Position numbers and translations under genes: made by a program. Source: DATBGO01 sp050011895 (GTDB lineage Bacteria; Actinomycetota; Actinomycetes; Streptosporangiales; Streptosporangiaceae). From it: 54,379 nt of DNA. Every line of letters starts with the position of its first letter. Position 1 is the first letter of the stretch. Shown here one piece after another: positions 24,844 to 33,147 of this stretch. The notes below the pieces were generated by a model. The model ran no database searches and was not told the origin of the DNA. It saw only the letters and a list, made by a program, of their open reading frames with translations. The stretch is taken from positions 1 to 54,379 of the forward strand of contig JBEKIF010000058.1 in NCBI GenBank assembly GCA_050011895.1. The letters run 5' to 3'.

Positions 24844-25926
24844 TCATGATTGCGGGCCTATCGTGCGGCCGATCCAGTCAAGGACCGGACCGAGCGGCCA
24901 TTTGCCAGCCGCAACGGTCATCGAGCCCGCGTGCATCGGCGGGCGCACCAGAGAAAGGAACGACCGCGCCTGCCCAGGACCCGTGAAGAGCACCGAGATC
25001 GGCTGCATCGGCTGATGCTGCAGCCGCCAGAGCAGATCGTCCTGGGTCCGGATCTGCGCGCTGCCGCCGAATTCCCCGGGGCCGGGCGGTGCGGCGTAGT
25101 CAGCCGGCGGCGCCACCGCCACGGAGAAGACCTGCGAGCTCGACATAGCGAGCTGCACCGCGCAATACCCGCCGGAGGAGTCCCCCAGCAGGGCCCACCC
25201 TGCTGGCCCGCTGACAACCTGATAGGCCGACTCCATGGCCTGCGGGAGGTCCTGGGAGAAGAAGGTGGCCGCCTGCGCGCCGCCAGGCACGTCCAGGCAG
25301 CCCAGGTCGGCGGCGCCCGCCCGGCCGCCCACCGTCGCTGGCAGCATGACGATGATGACCGGCCTGAGCCGTCCCGCCGCGATCTGGCCCGCAGCGGTGG
25401 CGGCCACCTGCCCCGCGCTGTAGACAGCGCCCTGGCTCCCTATCCGATCGGATATCACCACGTCGACTGGCAGCGGCTTCGCCGGCCGGCCCGCCCGGGG
25501 GTACTGCGCTGGCAGGTACACATATCCCGGCGCGGCCAGCCCAGATAGCTGCCCGTGGAGCTGGACGGCCTGGAGCCTGCCGCCAGCGGCCTTGCGCCGG
25601 CCCGGGACCGAGACCGGCGTGCTCGAGATGACCTTGAGAGGCACGGCGGTCGGGCTCGGCCCGGAACCTACGGCGACGATCGCGGCGCTGGCGTTCTCCG
25701 TCCCGAACAGATCTGACCACGACGAATAGAACTCTGCCGACCGGTTGACAACGACGAAGATAAGGCCGAGCACACTTGCCTGGAGCGCGGCGATTGCGAC
25801 GATCCGCAGCGCCACGGCACGCAGTCCGGGGACCGCGAGCTTGGGCCACCACCACAGCGTCGCGGCCAGCGCCGTGATGACCGCCACCGCCAGCACTCCC
25901 ACGAGCGCCGGGCTCGTCAGTCCCAA
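24844..25926 (-). CDS. Membrane-anchored esterase-family paralogue B, probably lacking the catalytic His
   Basis: The protein has 360 residues with the same architecture as its downstream neighbour: two N-terminal transmembrane helices (ALVGVLAVAVITALAATLWW and IVAIAALQASVLGLIFVVV), then an esterase domain with elbow LGDSSGGYC. The C-terminus reads SMTVAAGKWPLGPVLDW where paralogue A has GGHNYGTW, so the catalytic His is missing. I prefer the TTG start at 25926: GGAGG lies 7 bases upstream, and the resulting GLTSPALVG matches GLTSGSF of paralogue A. An in-frame extension to 26058 is less likely. It may be a structural or ligand-binding partner of paralogue A. Confidence 0.84.
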   Translation of the reverse strand: MGLTSPALVGVLAVAVITALAATLWWWPKLAVPGLRAVALRIVAIAALQASVLGLIFVVVNRSAEFYSSWSDLFGTENASAAIVAVGSGPSPTAVPLKVISSTPVSVPGRRKAAGGRLQAVQLHGQLSGLAAPGYVYLPAQYPRAGRPAKPLPVDVVISDRIGSQGAVYSAGQVAATAAGQIAAGRLRPVIIVMLPATVGGRAGAADLGCLDVPGGAQAATFFSQDLPQAMESAYQVVSGPAGWALLGDSSGGYCAVQLAMSSSQVFSVAVAPPADYAAPPGPGEFGGSAQIRTQDDLLWRLQHQPMQPISVLFTGPGQARSFLSLVRPPMHAGSMTVAAGKWPLGPVLDWIGRTIGPQS

Positions 25927-26152
25927 CCCCGCACCTCCGCAGCTATCTCGAACTGACCGTGACCCAGTACGCACGTGCAACGGCTGCCGACGGCCCGACG
26001 TGCCCGGCAGACGTTCGACGTGCCGGGGAATCAACTGGTTCCCGCGCCGCAGTCGCACTGCGTCCGGCGCGGCTCATCCGGCATGCTATGTGACTTAGCC
26101 GAGTCCGGCATATCGTCGAGCGGCTACCTGCAGCCGCACCGCATCTTACGGC

Positions 26153-27382
26153 TCAGGCCCGGGCAACCGACGGAGCGAACCGCACCGGCATGTGCTTAAT
26201 CCCGTTGATGAGGCTGGATCGGAGCCTGCTGACCTCGCCGCGAGGCTCAATGTCCGGCATCCGCTCAGCCACTGCCTCCAGCAGCACCCGGAGCTCGAGG
26301 GCAGCCAGATGGCGGCCCAGGCAGAAGTGCGGGCCGCCGCCACCGTAACCGACATGCGGATTGGGCTCGCGGCCGATGTCGAACGTGAACGGGGCGGCGA
26401 AAACGCCGGAGTCCCGGTTGGCTGAGGAGTAGAAAAGTACGATCTTCTCGCCCTCGGCGATTCGCTGGCCGCCCACCTCGGTATCGCATGTAGCCGTTCG
26501 CCTGAACAGGTTCACCGGGCTCACCCAGCGGACGATCTCCTCGGCCGCGGCCGGGACCAGGGCCGGATCCGCAAGCAGCCGCCGCCATTGCCCGGGGCTC
26601 TCGAAGAACGCGAGCATGCCTCCAGATGCCGCGTTGCGGGTGGTCTCGTTGCCTGCCACGGTCAGCAAGAGGAAGAACAGGTCGAACTCCTGGGCCGTCA
26701 GCACCTGACCAGTGTCGTCGGGCCGCAGCAGCCGGGTGACGATGTCGTCGGCAGGCTGCGCACGGCGCCGTTCGGCAAGCTCGCCCGCGTAGGCGTAGAT
26801 CTCGGCGGCGGCCCGCATCCCGTCGTCGCGTGAGGCCCGGTACTCGGGGTCGTCGAAGCCCGCCAGCCGGTTCGACAGCTCGAAGATCCGGTTCCGATCC
26901 TCCGGCGGGGCGCCGACCAGTTCGCAGATCACATAGAGAGGCAGTGGCGCTGCGATGTCGGTGACGAAGTCCGCCTCGCCGCGGGGCACTACCTCGTCGA
27001 TCAGCGCTTCGCAGATATCTCTGACGCGGCGCTCCAGCCTTCCGATCAGCCGCCGCGTGAACTCGTGGCGCACGAAACTGCGCTGCCGGGTGTGCCGTGG
27101 CGGATCCATGTTAAGCATCAGCAGCCGCTGCACCTCGATCGCCGCGTCTGAGCTCTCCTCCAGCGTCACCAGGCGGCGCGCGGAAGAAAAGATCTCCGGG
27201 CGCCGGGAGATGTGCCCGATGTCAGCATGCCTGGTGATCGCCCAGAAGCCGGGCCACCCAGCACCGCCGCCGTCGGCGTGCCAGAAGACCGGAGCGTGCT
27301 CGCGCAGCCAGGCGAACTGATCGTGCGGGGCGCCACCGCGGCGGTAGGTGTCGGGGTCTACTAGGTTGATCTCCGGAGCCAT
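26153..27382 (-). CDS. Cytochrome P450 (CYP125/CYP142-like)
   Basis: A soluble bacterial P450 of 409 residues. The I-helix oxygen-activation motif is TVAGNETTRNAA, ExxR is EEIVRW, and the heme-thiolate loop is YGGGGPHFCLGRHLAALELR. The N-terminal FWAITRHADIGHISRRPEIF and the spacing of motifs recall the CYP125/124/142 group, which hydroxylates sterol side chains or fatty acids. The start is ATG 27382; a longer in-frame extension runs antisense through the neighbouring gene and is rejected. No ferredoxin gene is adjacent, so redox partners must be elsewhere. The substrate is not predictable. Confidence 0.93.
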   Translation of the reverse strand: MAPEINLVDPDTYRRGGAPHDQFAWLREHAPVFWHADGGGAGWPGFWAITRHADIGHISRRPEIFSSARRLVTLEESSDAAIEVQRLLMLNMDPPRHTRQRSFVRHEFTRRLIGRLERRVRDICEALIDEVVPRGEADFVTDIAAPLPLYVICELVGAPPEDRNRIFELSNRLAGFDDPEYRASRDDGMRAAAEIYAYAGELAERRRAQPADDIVTRLLRPDDTGQVLTAQEFDLFFLLLTVAGNETTRNAASGGMLAFFESPGQWRRLLADPALVPAAAEEIVRWVSPVNLFRRTATCDTEVGGQRIAEGEKIVLFYSSANRDSGVFAAPFTFDIGREPNPHVGYGGGGPHFCLGRHLAALELRVLLEAVAERMPDIEPRGEVSRLRSSLINGIKHMPVRFAPSVARA

Positions 27383-27415
27383 CACTACCTGAACCTTCCG
27401 CGGAGCGGAGCCGAC

Positions 27416-27772
27416 ATGGACGACGATACGGCCGTTTCCTACCAGGCAGCGGTCCACGGATCGCGAGTGCTTTCTGCCAGCGGGCGCGAGATCGGCAAGC
27501 TGGAGCATGTGCTTGAGGTGCCGCAGCTCGATCTGTTCGATGGCATCGTGGTCCATACCCAGGACGGCCTGCGGTTCGTTGACCCCGATCGGGTCGAGAA
27601 GATCACTCGCAGCTACATCAAGTGCAGTATCACCGACGCCGAGGCAGCGAATCTGAAGGCGCCGGACGGCCCTCCGGTTTATCACGTGGACGCCCTCGAC
27701 TACAGCGGCGGCTCCCTGCACGACGTGATCGGCCGGATGTTCGGGCGCCCGCACTGGAAGCGCGACAAGTGA
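27416..27772 (+). CDS. Small PRC-barrel/DUF2171-like protein
   Basis: The protein has 118 residues and no signal peptide. A beta-barrel-like domain has GSRVLSASGREIGKLEHVLE, LDLFDGIVVHTQDGLRFVDP and VEKITRSYIKCSI, the layout of PRC-barrel proteins that bind or tether other factors. The remaining C-terminal tail ends in a basic stretch (FGRPHWKRDK). It is divergent from the P450 gene, with 33 bases between start codons, so the two promoters overlap each other or the coding starts. The function is unknown. Confidence 0.75.
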   Translation: MDDDTAVSYQAAVHGSRVLSASGREIGKLEHVLEVPQLDLFDGIVVHTQDGLRFVDPDRVEKITRSYIKCSITDAEAANLKAPDGPPVYHVDALDYSGGSLHDVIGRMFGRPHWKRDK

Positions 27773-27828
27773 GCCGCGAGTCGGTCAGCCCGAGTCGGTG
27801 AGCCCCGAGTCCGCGAGCCCCGAGTCGC

Positions 27829-28854
27829 TCAGCGGCGGCGCAGCGACGGGTCGGTGAGTGCAGGCGGTTCATAGCCGCGGTCGGGCGGGTTAAGGTTGGT
27901 GCCCGGCGCCACGATCTCGTCGATCCGGTCCAGGATCGCGGGCTCAAGTACCACGTCGGCGGCACCAAGCTGGCTTTCCAGGTGCTCCATGGTCCGCGGG
28001 CCGATGATCGCCGAGGTAACCGCGGGATGGCTGGTCACAAAGGCCAGCGCCAGGTGGATCAGCGACAGGTCGGCCTCATCGGCCAGCCTGGCCAGCTGCT
28101 CGGCGGCCTCCAGCTTCGCCTGGTTTCCTGGCAGGTTCATGTCGAATCGCTGCGGGATCCGCTCCGCCCTGCCGCTGGTCGGCAGCTCGCTGTCCTTCCG
28201 GTACCGGCCGGATAGCCAGCCGCTCGCCAGCGGGCTCCATGGGATCACGCCCATTCCGTACTGCTGGCAGACCGGCAGCACTTCGGCCTCGACGCCACGG
28301 ACCAGGATCGAGTAAGGCGGCTGCTCACAGACAAACCGTTCCCGCCCGCGCCGCTGGGCTGTCCACTGGGCCTCAACGATCTGCGCTGGCGGGAAGGTCG
28401 AGCTGCCCGCATAGCGGACCTTTCCCGCCCTGATCAGGTCGGTGAGGGCGCCCAGGGTTTCGTCGATGTCGGCCGCCGGGTCGGGCCGGTGGATCTGGTA
28501 CAGGTCGATGTAGTCGGTGCCGAGCCTGCGCAGGCTGCTCTCGCACTCGCTGATGACCCAGCGACGCGAGTTTCCCTGCGCATTTACGTCGTCGCCCATC
28601 CTGGCGTGGGCTTTGGTGGCGAGCACGACAGTGTCGCGGCGTCTAGCGGCGAGCGCCTTCCCGACGATCTCCTCAGACTCGCCGCCCGAATATACGTCGG
28701 CGGTGTCAATGAAGTTGATGCCCGCCTCCAGCGCCTTGTGGATGATCAGGACCGACTCGTCGTGGTCGGGGTTTCCCCAGGCTCCGAACATCATCGCGCC
28801 CAGGCAGAGGGGGCTCACCCGCACGCCGGTGCGGCCAAGTACGCGCATTTCCAT
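27829..28854 (-). CDS. Aldo/keto reductase
   Basis: An NADPH-dependent (alpha/beta)8-barrel oxidoreductase of 341 residues. The catalytic tetrad is visible: Asp in INFIDTADVYSGGESE, the following Tyr, Lys in VLATKAHA and His in YQIHRPDPAAD. The NADPH-binding C-terminal IIGPRTMEHLESQLGAAD is complete. It resembles the YghZ/Tas-type subgroup acting on small aldehydes or ketones. The start is ATG 28854 with AGGGTGAG upstream; GTG 28863 is possible. It is divergent from valS with 120 bases between starts. Confidence 0.92.
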   Translation of the reverse strand: MEMRVLGRTGVRVSPLCLGAMMFGAWGNPDHDESVLIIHKALEAGINFIDTADVYSGGESEEIVGKALAARRRDTVVLATKAHARMGDDVNAQGNSRRWVISECESSLRRLGTDYIDLYQIHRPDPAADIDETLGALTDLIRAGKVRYAGSSTFPPAQIVEAQWTAQRRGRERFVCEQPPYSILVRGVEAEVLPVCQQYGMGVIPWSPLASGWLSGRYRKDSELPTSGRAERIPQRFDMNLPGNQAKLEAAEQLARLADEADLSLIHLALAFVTSHPAVTSAIIGPRTMEHLESQLGAADVVLEPAILDRIDEIVAPGTNLNPPDRGYEPPALTDPSLRRR

Positions 28855-28974
28855 GGCTCTCACCCTACGAGGCGGCCCTGCCCGGTCGATGCCGCCCCGC
28901 TACCATGCGCGCGGGGGTGCCACGCTGACCCGCCGCAGGACCGCTGAACCGGATTTGGCGTTACCATCGATGCC

Positions 28975-31560
28975 ATGAACCCTGATTCCCGACCCGACGG
29001 CGCACCGGACGGGCATCCTGCCCGCGCCGTGCCGGACAAGCCCGCTCTCGACGGCCTCGAGGACAGCTGGGCACGTCGCTGGGCGCAGGAGCGTGTAGTA
29101 CAAGTTTGACCGGACCAAGAGCCGTGCCGACGTCTTTGCCATCGACACTCCCCCGCTGACCGCCAGCGGATCGCTGCACGTCGGGCACGTCTTCTCTTAC
29201 ACCCATACCGACATCGTCGCCCGGTTCTGGCGGATGCGCGGCAAAGAGGTCTTCTACCCGGTCGGCTGGGACGACAACGGGCTGCCCACCGAGCGCCGGG
29301 TGCAGAACTACTTTGGCGTGCGGTGCGACCCTGCGCTCCGTTACGACCCGGAGTTCAGGCCTGCCAGCAGGCCGGGCGGCCGGCCCGCCGCAGCTGGTGA
29401 GCAGATCCCCGTCTCCCGGCGCAACTTCATCGAGCTCTGCCGTCAGCTGACCGGCCTGGACGAGCGGGCGTATGAGGAGGTCTGGCGGCAGCTGGGCCTG
29501 TCCGTTGACTGGAGCATGGCCTACCGCACTGTCGAGGACCGCCCGGGAATGATCTCCCAGCGCGCATTCCTGCGCAACCTGGCCCGCGGCGAGGCCTACC
29601 TCGCCGAGGGGCCGACGCTGTGGGACCCGACCTTCAAGACGGCCGTGTCCCTGGCGGACATCGAGGAGCGGGAAGTCAGCGGTGCCTACTACCGCATCGC
29701 GTTCGGCGTCGAGCGCGGGCCATCGGGCGCCGACACCGCGCCAGCCGACACCGCGGGACGACCGCGCGCACGCCGCTGTTCGACACCCGGGTGCCGGTGC
29801 TCGCGCACCAGCTGGCCGATCCGGCCAAGGGCACCGGCATGGCCATGGTCTGCACATTCGGCGACCCGACCGACGTGACGTGGTGGCGGGATCTGGCTCT
29901 GGAAACCCGCCCGGTGATCGGCAGGGACGGCAGGCTGCTCACCGAGCCGCCCACTGGCATCACCAGCGCCGCCGGGCTTGCCGCTTATGCCCAGCTGTCC
30001 GGGCTGACGGCGGCAGCGGCCAGGTCCCAGATCACCGATCTGCTCCGCGCCTCGGGTGAGCTGCACGGCGATCCTGAGCCGGTCACGCACGCCGTCAAGT
30101 TCTACGAGAAGGGCGACGCGCCACTGGAGATCGTCACTACCCGGCAGTGGTACATCAGGAACGGCGGCCGGGACGCGAGCCTGCGGCAGGCGCTGCTGGC
30201 CCGTGGACGCGAGCTTTCCTGGCACCCGGACCACATGCGAACCCGCTATGAGGACTGGGTGCAGGGCCTGGCCGGAGACTGGCTGATCAGCAGACAGCGC
30301 TACTTCGGCGTCCCGATCCCGGTCTGGTACCCGCTCGACGCCGAAGGCGCGCCGCGCTACGCGGCGCCCGTGCTGCCCGCCGATGCCGCGCTGCCGGTGG
30401 ATCCGGCGACCGACGTGCCGCCCGGCTACACCGCGGATCAGCGCGGCGTGCCTGGCGGTTTCATCGGCGATCCCGACATCATGGACACCTGGGCGACCTC
30501 GTCGCTGACCCCGCAGATCGGCGGCGGCTGGAGCACGGATGAAGACCTGCTGCGCCGGGTGTTCCCGATGGACCTGCGGCCCCAGGGACCCGAGATCATC
30601 AGGACCTGGCTGTTCTACACGGTGCTCCGCTCGCATGCCGAGCATGGCGTCCTGCCCTGGCGGCACGCCGCGATCTCCGGCTGGATCCTGGACCCGGACC
30701 GGAAGAAGATGTCCAAATCCAAGGGCAACGTGGTGACGCCCGTGGAGATCCACCGTGCATACGGCACCGACGCGATCCGGTACTGGGCCGCCAGCGCCAG
30801 GCTCGGTGTTGACACGGCATTCGACCCTGGCCAGCTCAAGATCGGCAGACGGCTGGCCATCAAGATCCTTAACGCGAGCAGGTTCGTGCTCGCGTCGATT
30901 CCGCCGGCCGATCCCGCCGGGACGCGCGCCGGCCCCGCCGGCCCCGCGGGGACGCCCGCCGGCCCCGCCGAGCCACTCGACCGGGCGATGCTTGGCAGGC
31001 TCGCTGACGTCATCGACCAGTGCACGGCCGCGTTCGAGGGGTTCGATCACGCCCTCGCCCTGGCGCTGACGGAGCGGTTCTTCTGGTTCTTCTGCGACGA
31101 CTACGTGGAACTCGTCAAGCCCCGCGCATACGGCGAGCAGGGCCCGGCGGCCGCGGCTTCGGCCCGGCGATCGCTCCGGCTGGCGCTCTCGGCGGTGCTG
31201 CGGCTGTTCGCGCCGTTCCTGCCGTTCGTCACCGAGGAAGTGTGGTCGTGGTGGCAGGACGGCTCGGTCCACCGGGCGGGCTGGCCGGATGCCGCCGGGT
31301 TGCGCGCAGCGGCCTCCTGTCCGGCCAGCGAGGCGGCGCTCGACGCTGCGTCAGCCGCGATCGCCGCGGTCAGGAAGGCCAAGTCGCAGGCGCGGCTGCC
31401 GATGCGGGCCAGCGTGCACAAGCTGCTGGTGTCGGCTCCTGCCGCTGAACTCGATGCCATCGCCGCCATGCAGCGCGACATCATGGCTGCGGGCCGGATA
31501 GCCGAGATCGAGCTGCGTCGGGCGGATCTGGCCGCCCCGGCCCATGAAGTGCTGTTGTGA
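28975..31560 (+). pseudogene. valS: Valyl-tRNA synthetase, interrupted by two compensating frameshifts
   Basis: The sequence would encode an 860-residue actinobacterial-type ValRS that charges tRNA-Val. The class-I HIGH motif is SGSLHVGHVFSY and KMSKS is RKKMSKSKGN; GWDDNGLPTERRVQNYFGVR is typical of this lineage. The reading frame changes twice. Frame 1 runs from ATG 28975 to 29094. At 29095-29098 four bases replace a codon, and the frame closes at TAG 29096 or TGA 29107. Frame 2 then runs 29099-29755. At 29756-29757 one base is lost, and frame 1 resumes from 29758 to the TGA at 31558-31560. The two changes cancel, and protein homology is continuous across both. A sequencing error, a dead copy or an alternative valS elsewhere are all possible. 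Confidence 0.85.
29729..29755. repeat. 15-bp-period repeat at the second valS frameshift
   Basis: GCCGACACCGCG occurs at 29729-29740 and 29744-29755, a 15-base period within the valS coding sequence. The one-base deletion lies immediately after the second copy (29756-29757), which fits replication slippage or a read error at a repeat. Confidence 0.85.
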
Positions 31561-31592
31561 CCGGTCAGGTGACCGCGGCTAACCCGCAGCGG

Positions 31593-31620
31593 GGCTGATC
31601 ACGGCGGGCTGATCACGGCG
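31593..31620. repeat. 14-bp tandem repeat downstream of valS
   Basis: Two exact copies of GGCTGATCACGGCG (31593-31606 and 31607-31620), each carrying the palindrome TGATCA, lie 33 bases after the valS stop. The rest of the 242-base gap to msrB shows no gene; a possible msrB promoter lies within it but no clear box was found. Confidence 0.85.
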
Positions 31621-31802
31621 GGCAATGCGAAGATCGTGAAAGGAGGCTGTGAAGCCCTGGCCGTCCGGTCCCGCGCACATGACGCCTGCCATCGTCTCCC
31701 GATCCGGTGGCAGGCAGGCGAGCGCGTAAAGCTCCGGCTCCGTGATCCGGGCCGGTGCAACAGGCTAAGGGAACCCGGGCCGCCCCGGGTAGTCTCGTCA
31801 GC

Positions 31803-32246
31803 ATGGACAAGGCGCAGCTGACAGACGAGGAATGGCGGCAGCGGCTCACCCCGCAGGAGTACCACGTGCTCAGGCAGGCGGGCACCGAGGCCCCGTTTAC
31901 CGGCGAGTACACCGACACCACGACCGAAGGTGTCTACCGGTGCCGGGCGTGCGGGGCCGAGCTGTTCAGGTCGCAGGCCAAGTTCGAATCGCACTGCGGG
32001 TGGCCGAGCTTCTACCAGCCCTCCGACAGCGATGCCGTGGTCCTGCTCAAGGACCGCTCGCTCGGCCAGGTCAGGACCGAGGTCCGGTGCGCGAACTGCG
32101 ACTCGCACCTCGGTCACGTGTTCGAGGGCGAGGGCTATCAGGTCCCCACCGACCAGCGCTGGTGCATCAACTCGGTCTCGCTGACGCTGGAGCCCGCCGG
32201 ACAGCCAGGCCGGCCCGCGCGTCCGGGCACGCCAGCGGCCAGCTAG
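31803..32246 (+). CDS. msrB: Peptide-methionine (R)-S-oxide reductase
   Basis: MsrB of 147 residues reduces methionine-R-sulfoxide in proteins. The structural zinc is held by CRAC near residue 47 and CANC near 98. The catalytic Cys is in RWCINSVSL. ESHCGWPSFYQP and DSHLGHVFEGEG are the other signature blocks. The last 20 residues are a Pro/Arg/Gly-rich tail beyond the usual end. The start is ATG 31803; an in-frame ATG at 31755 adds residues with no homology. It acts in the cytoplasm against oxidative damage. Confidence 0.96.
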   Translation: MDKAQLTDEEWRQRLTPQEYHVLRQAGTEAPFTGEYTDTTTEGVYRCRACGAELFRSQAKFESHCGWPSFYQPSDSDAVVLLKDRSLGQVRTEVRCANCDSHLGHVFEGEGYQVPTDQRWCINSVSLTLEPAGQPGRPARPGTPAAS

Positions 32247-32494
32247 CCGGGCTCTCGCGGTCGATGACGGTACTGTCGACGTAATCCGACCTGGCCCAGG
32301 GCGAGATCAGCAGAACGCAAGCCGCGCCCGGCACCGCACCGGCCCTGCCGCTTCTTGCTCACCGTGCCACGTCGGCTCTGCTGCGGCCGAGGCTGCTGAT
32401 GCGGCCCACGCTGCGGCCGGCGCCATCCTGCCGGGGTCGGTGCCGCCAAAGCTGGCGCACCCCCAGCCGGGCGGCATAAGGCTACGCTCAGCTC

Positions 32495-32974
32495 ATGACC
32501 GACCCGCTCATGACCGGCAAGCAGGGCCCGGCAGAACTCGCCGCAGCCATCGACGCGGCGCGGCGGCGACTGATCGGGTTCGCCGGCGCCTGCAGCTCCC
32601 GTGAATGGCAGACTTCGCCGCTGGACGGCGATGCCCGGCCGGTCGGCGTGGTCGTGGACCATGTGGCGCATTCATACGAGTACATCGGCTTCTGGATGCG
32701 GGAGATCGTTGCCGGCCACCAGGTGACGGTGGGGCCGGACATCGTCGACGGCTACAACGCCGAGCACGCCGTGGCGGCAAGCCGGGTCAGCCAGGCCGAG
32801 GCCGTGGCGCACCTGCACCGTAGCGGGGATGCGCTGATCGAGTTTGTCGCTGGGCTAGCCCCGGCAGACCTTGACGCAGGCGACGGCCGGACCCGGCGTC
32901 TGGCCCAGATCGCCATCAGGCACGCCGACGACCACCGCGCCGAGATCGAGGCGGCGCTCGCGGCGGCCGGCTGA
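32495..32974 (+). CDS. DinB-like four-helix-bundle protein
   Basis: This cytoplasmic protein of 159 residues has a DinB/MDMPI-like metal-site pattern: VVVDHVAHSYEYIGFWM near residue 49 and a C-terminal AIRHADDHRAEIEAAL with paired His. The middle LHRSGDALIEFVAGL is helical. This fold often binds a divalent metal and acts on small thiols (mycothiol or bacillithiol) or detoxifies electrophiles. No substrate is evident. ATG 32510 is an alternative start. The 248-base gap upstream (32247-32494) holds no recognisable gene. Confidence 0.8.
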   Translation: MTDPLMTGKQGPAELAAAIDAARRRLIGFAGACSSREWQTSPLDGDARPVGVVVDHVAHSYEYIGFWMREIVAGHQVTVGPDIVDGYNAEHAVAASRVSQAEAVAHLHRSGDALIEFVAGLAPADLDAGDGRTRRLAQIAIRHADDHRAEIEAALAAAG

Positions 32975-32993
32975 GGCACTAGCCGGCAGAGCA

Positions 32994-33111
32994 ACCCCGG
33001 AAGGGCTGAGGACCCCGGAAGGGCTGAGGACCTCGGAAGGCTGAGGACCTCGGAAGGCTGAGGACCTCGGAAGGCTGAGGACCTCGGAAGGCTGAGGCAT
33101 CGGAGGCTGAG
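32994..33111. repeat. Seven-copy 17/18-bp tandem repeat upstream of polX
   Basis: Two 18-base units (ACCCCGGAAGGGCTGAGG, 32994-33029) are followed by four 17-base units (ACCTCGGAAGGCTGAGG, 33030-33097) and a decayed seventh (33098-33111). The units are head to tail with no spacers, so this is a minisatellite and not a CRISPR. It fills most of the gap between the DinB-like gene and polX, ending 36 bases before the polX ATG. Each unit carries GGAAGG/GGCTGAGG, purine-rich and close to a ribosome-binding-site sequence. Confidence 0.95.
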
Positions 33112-33147
33112 ACACGGGAAGCCCGAGATACCGGGCAGAATGCTGCC

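Noticed and set aside
29080..29765. Programmed frameshifting in valS
   Set aside because: Neither site shows a slippery heptamer or stimulatory structure, and valS is not known to use recoding.
29689..31272. Long minus-strand open frame opposite valS
   Set aside because: It is a shadow of the strongly conserved ValRS sequence, with no domain of its own.
32994..33111. Possible CRISPR array
   Set aside because: The units are head to tail with no spacers, and no cas gene is present.
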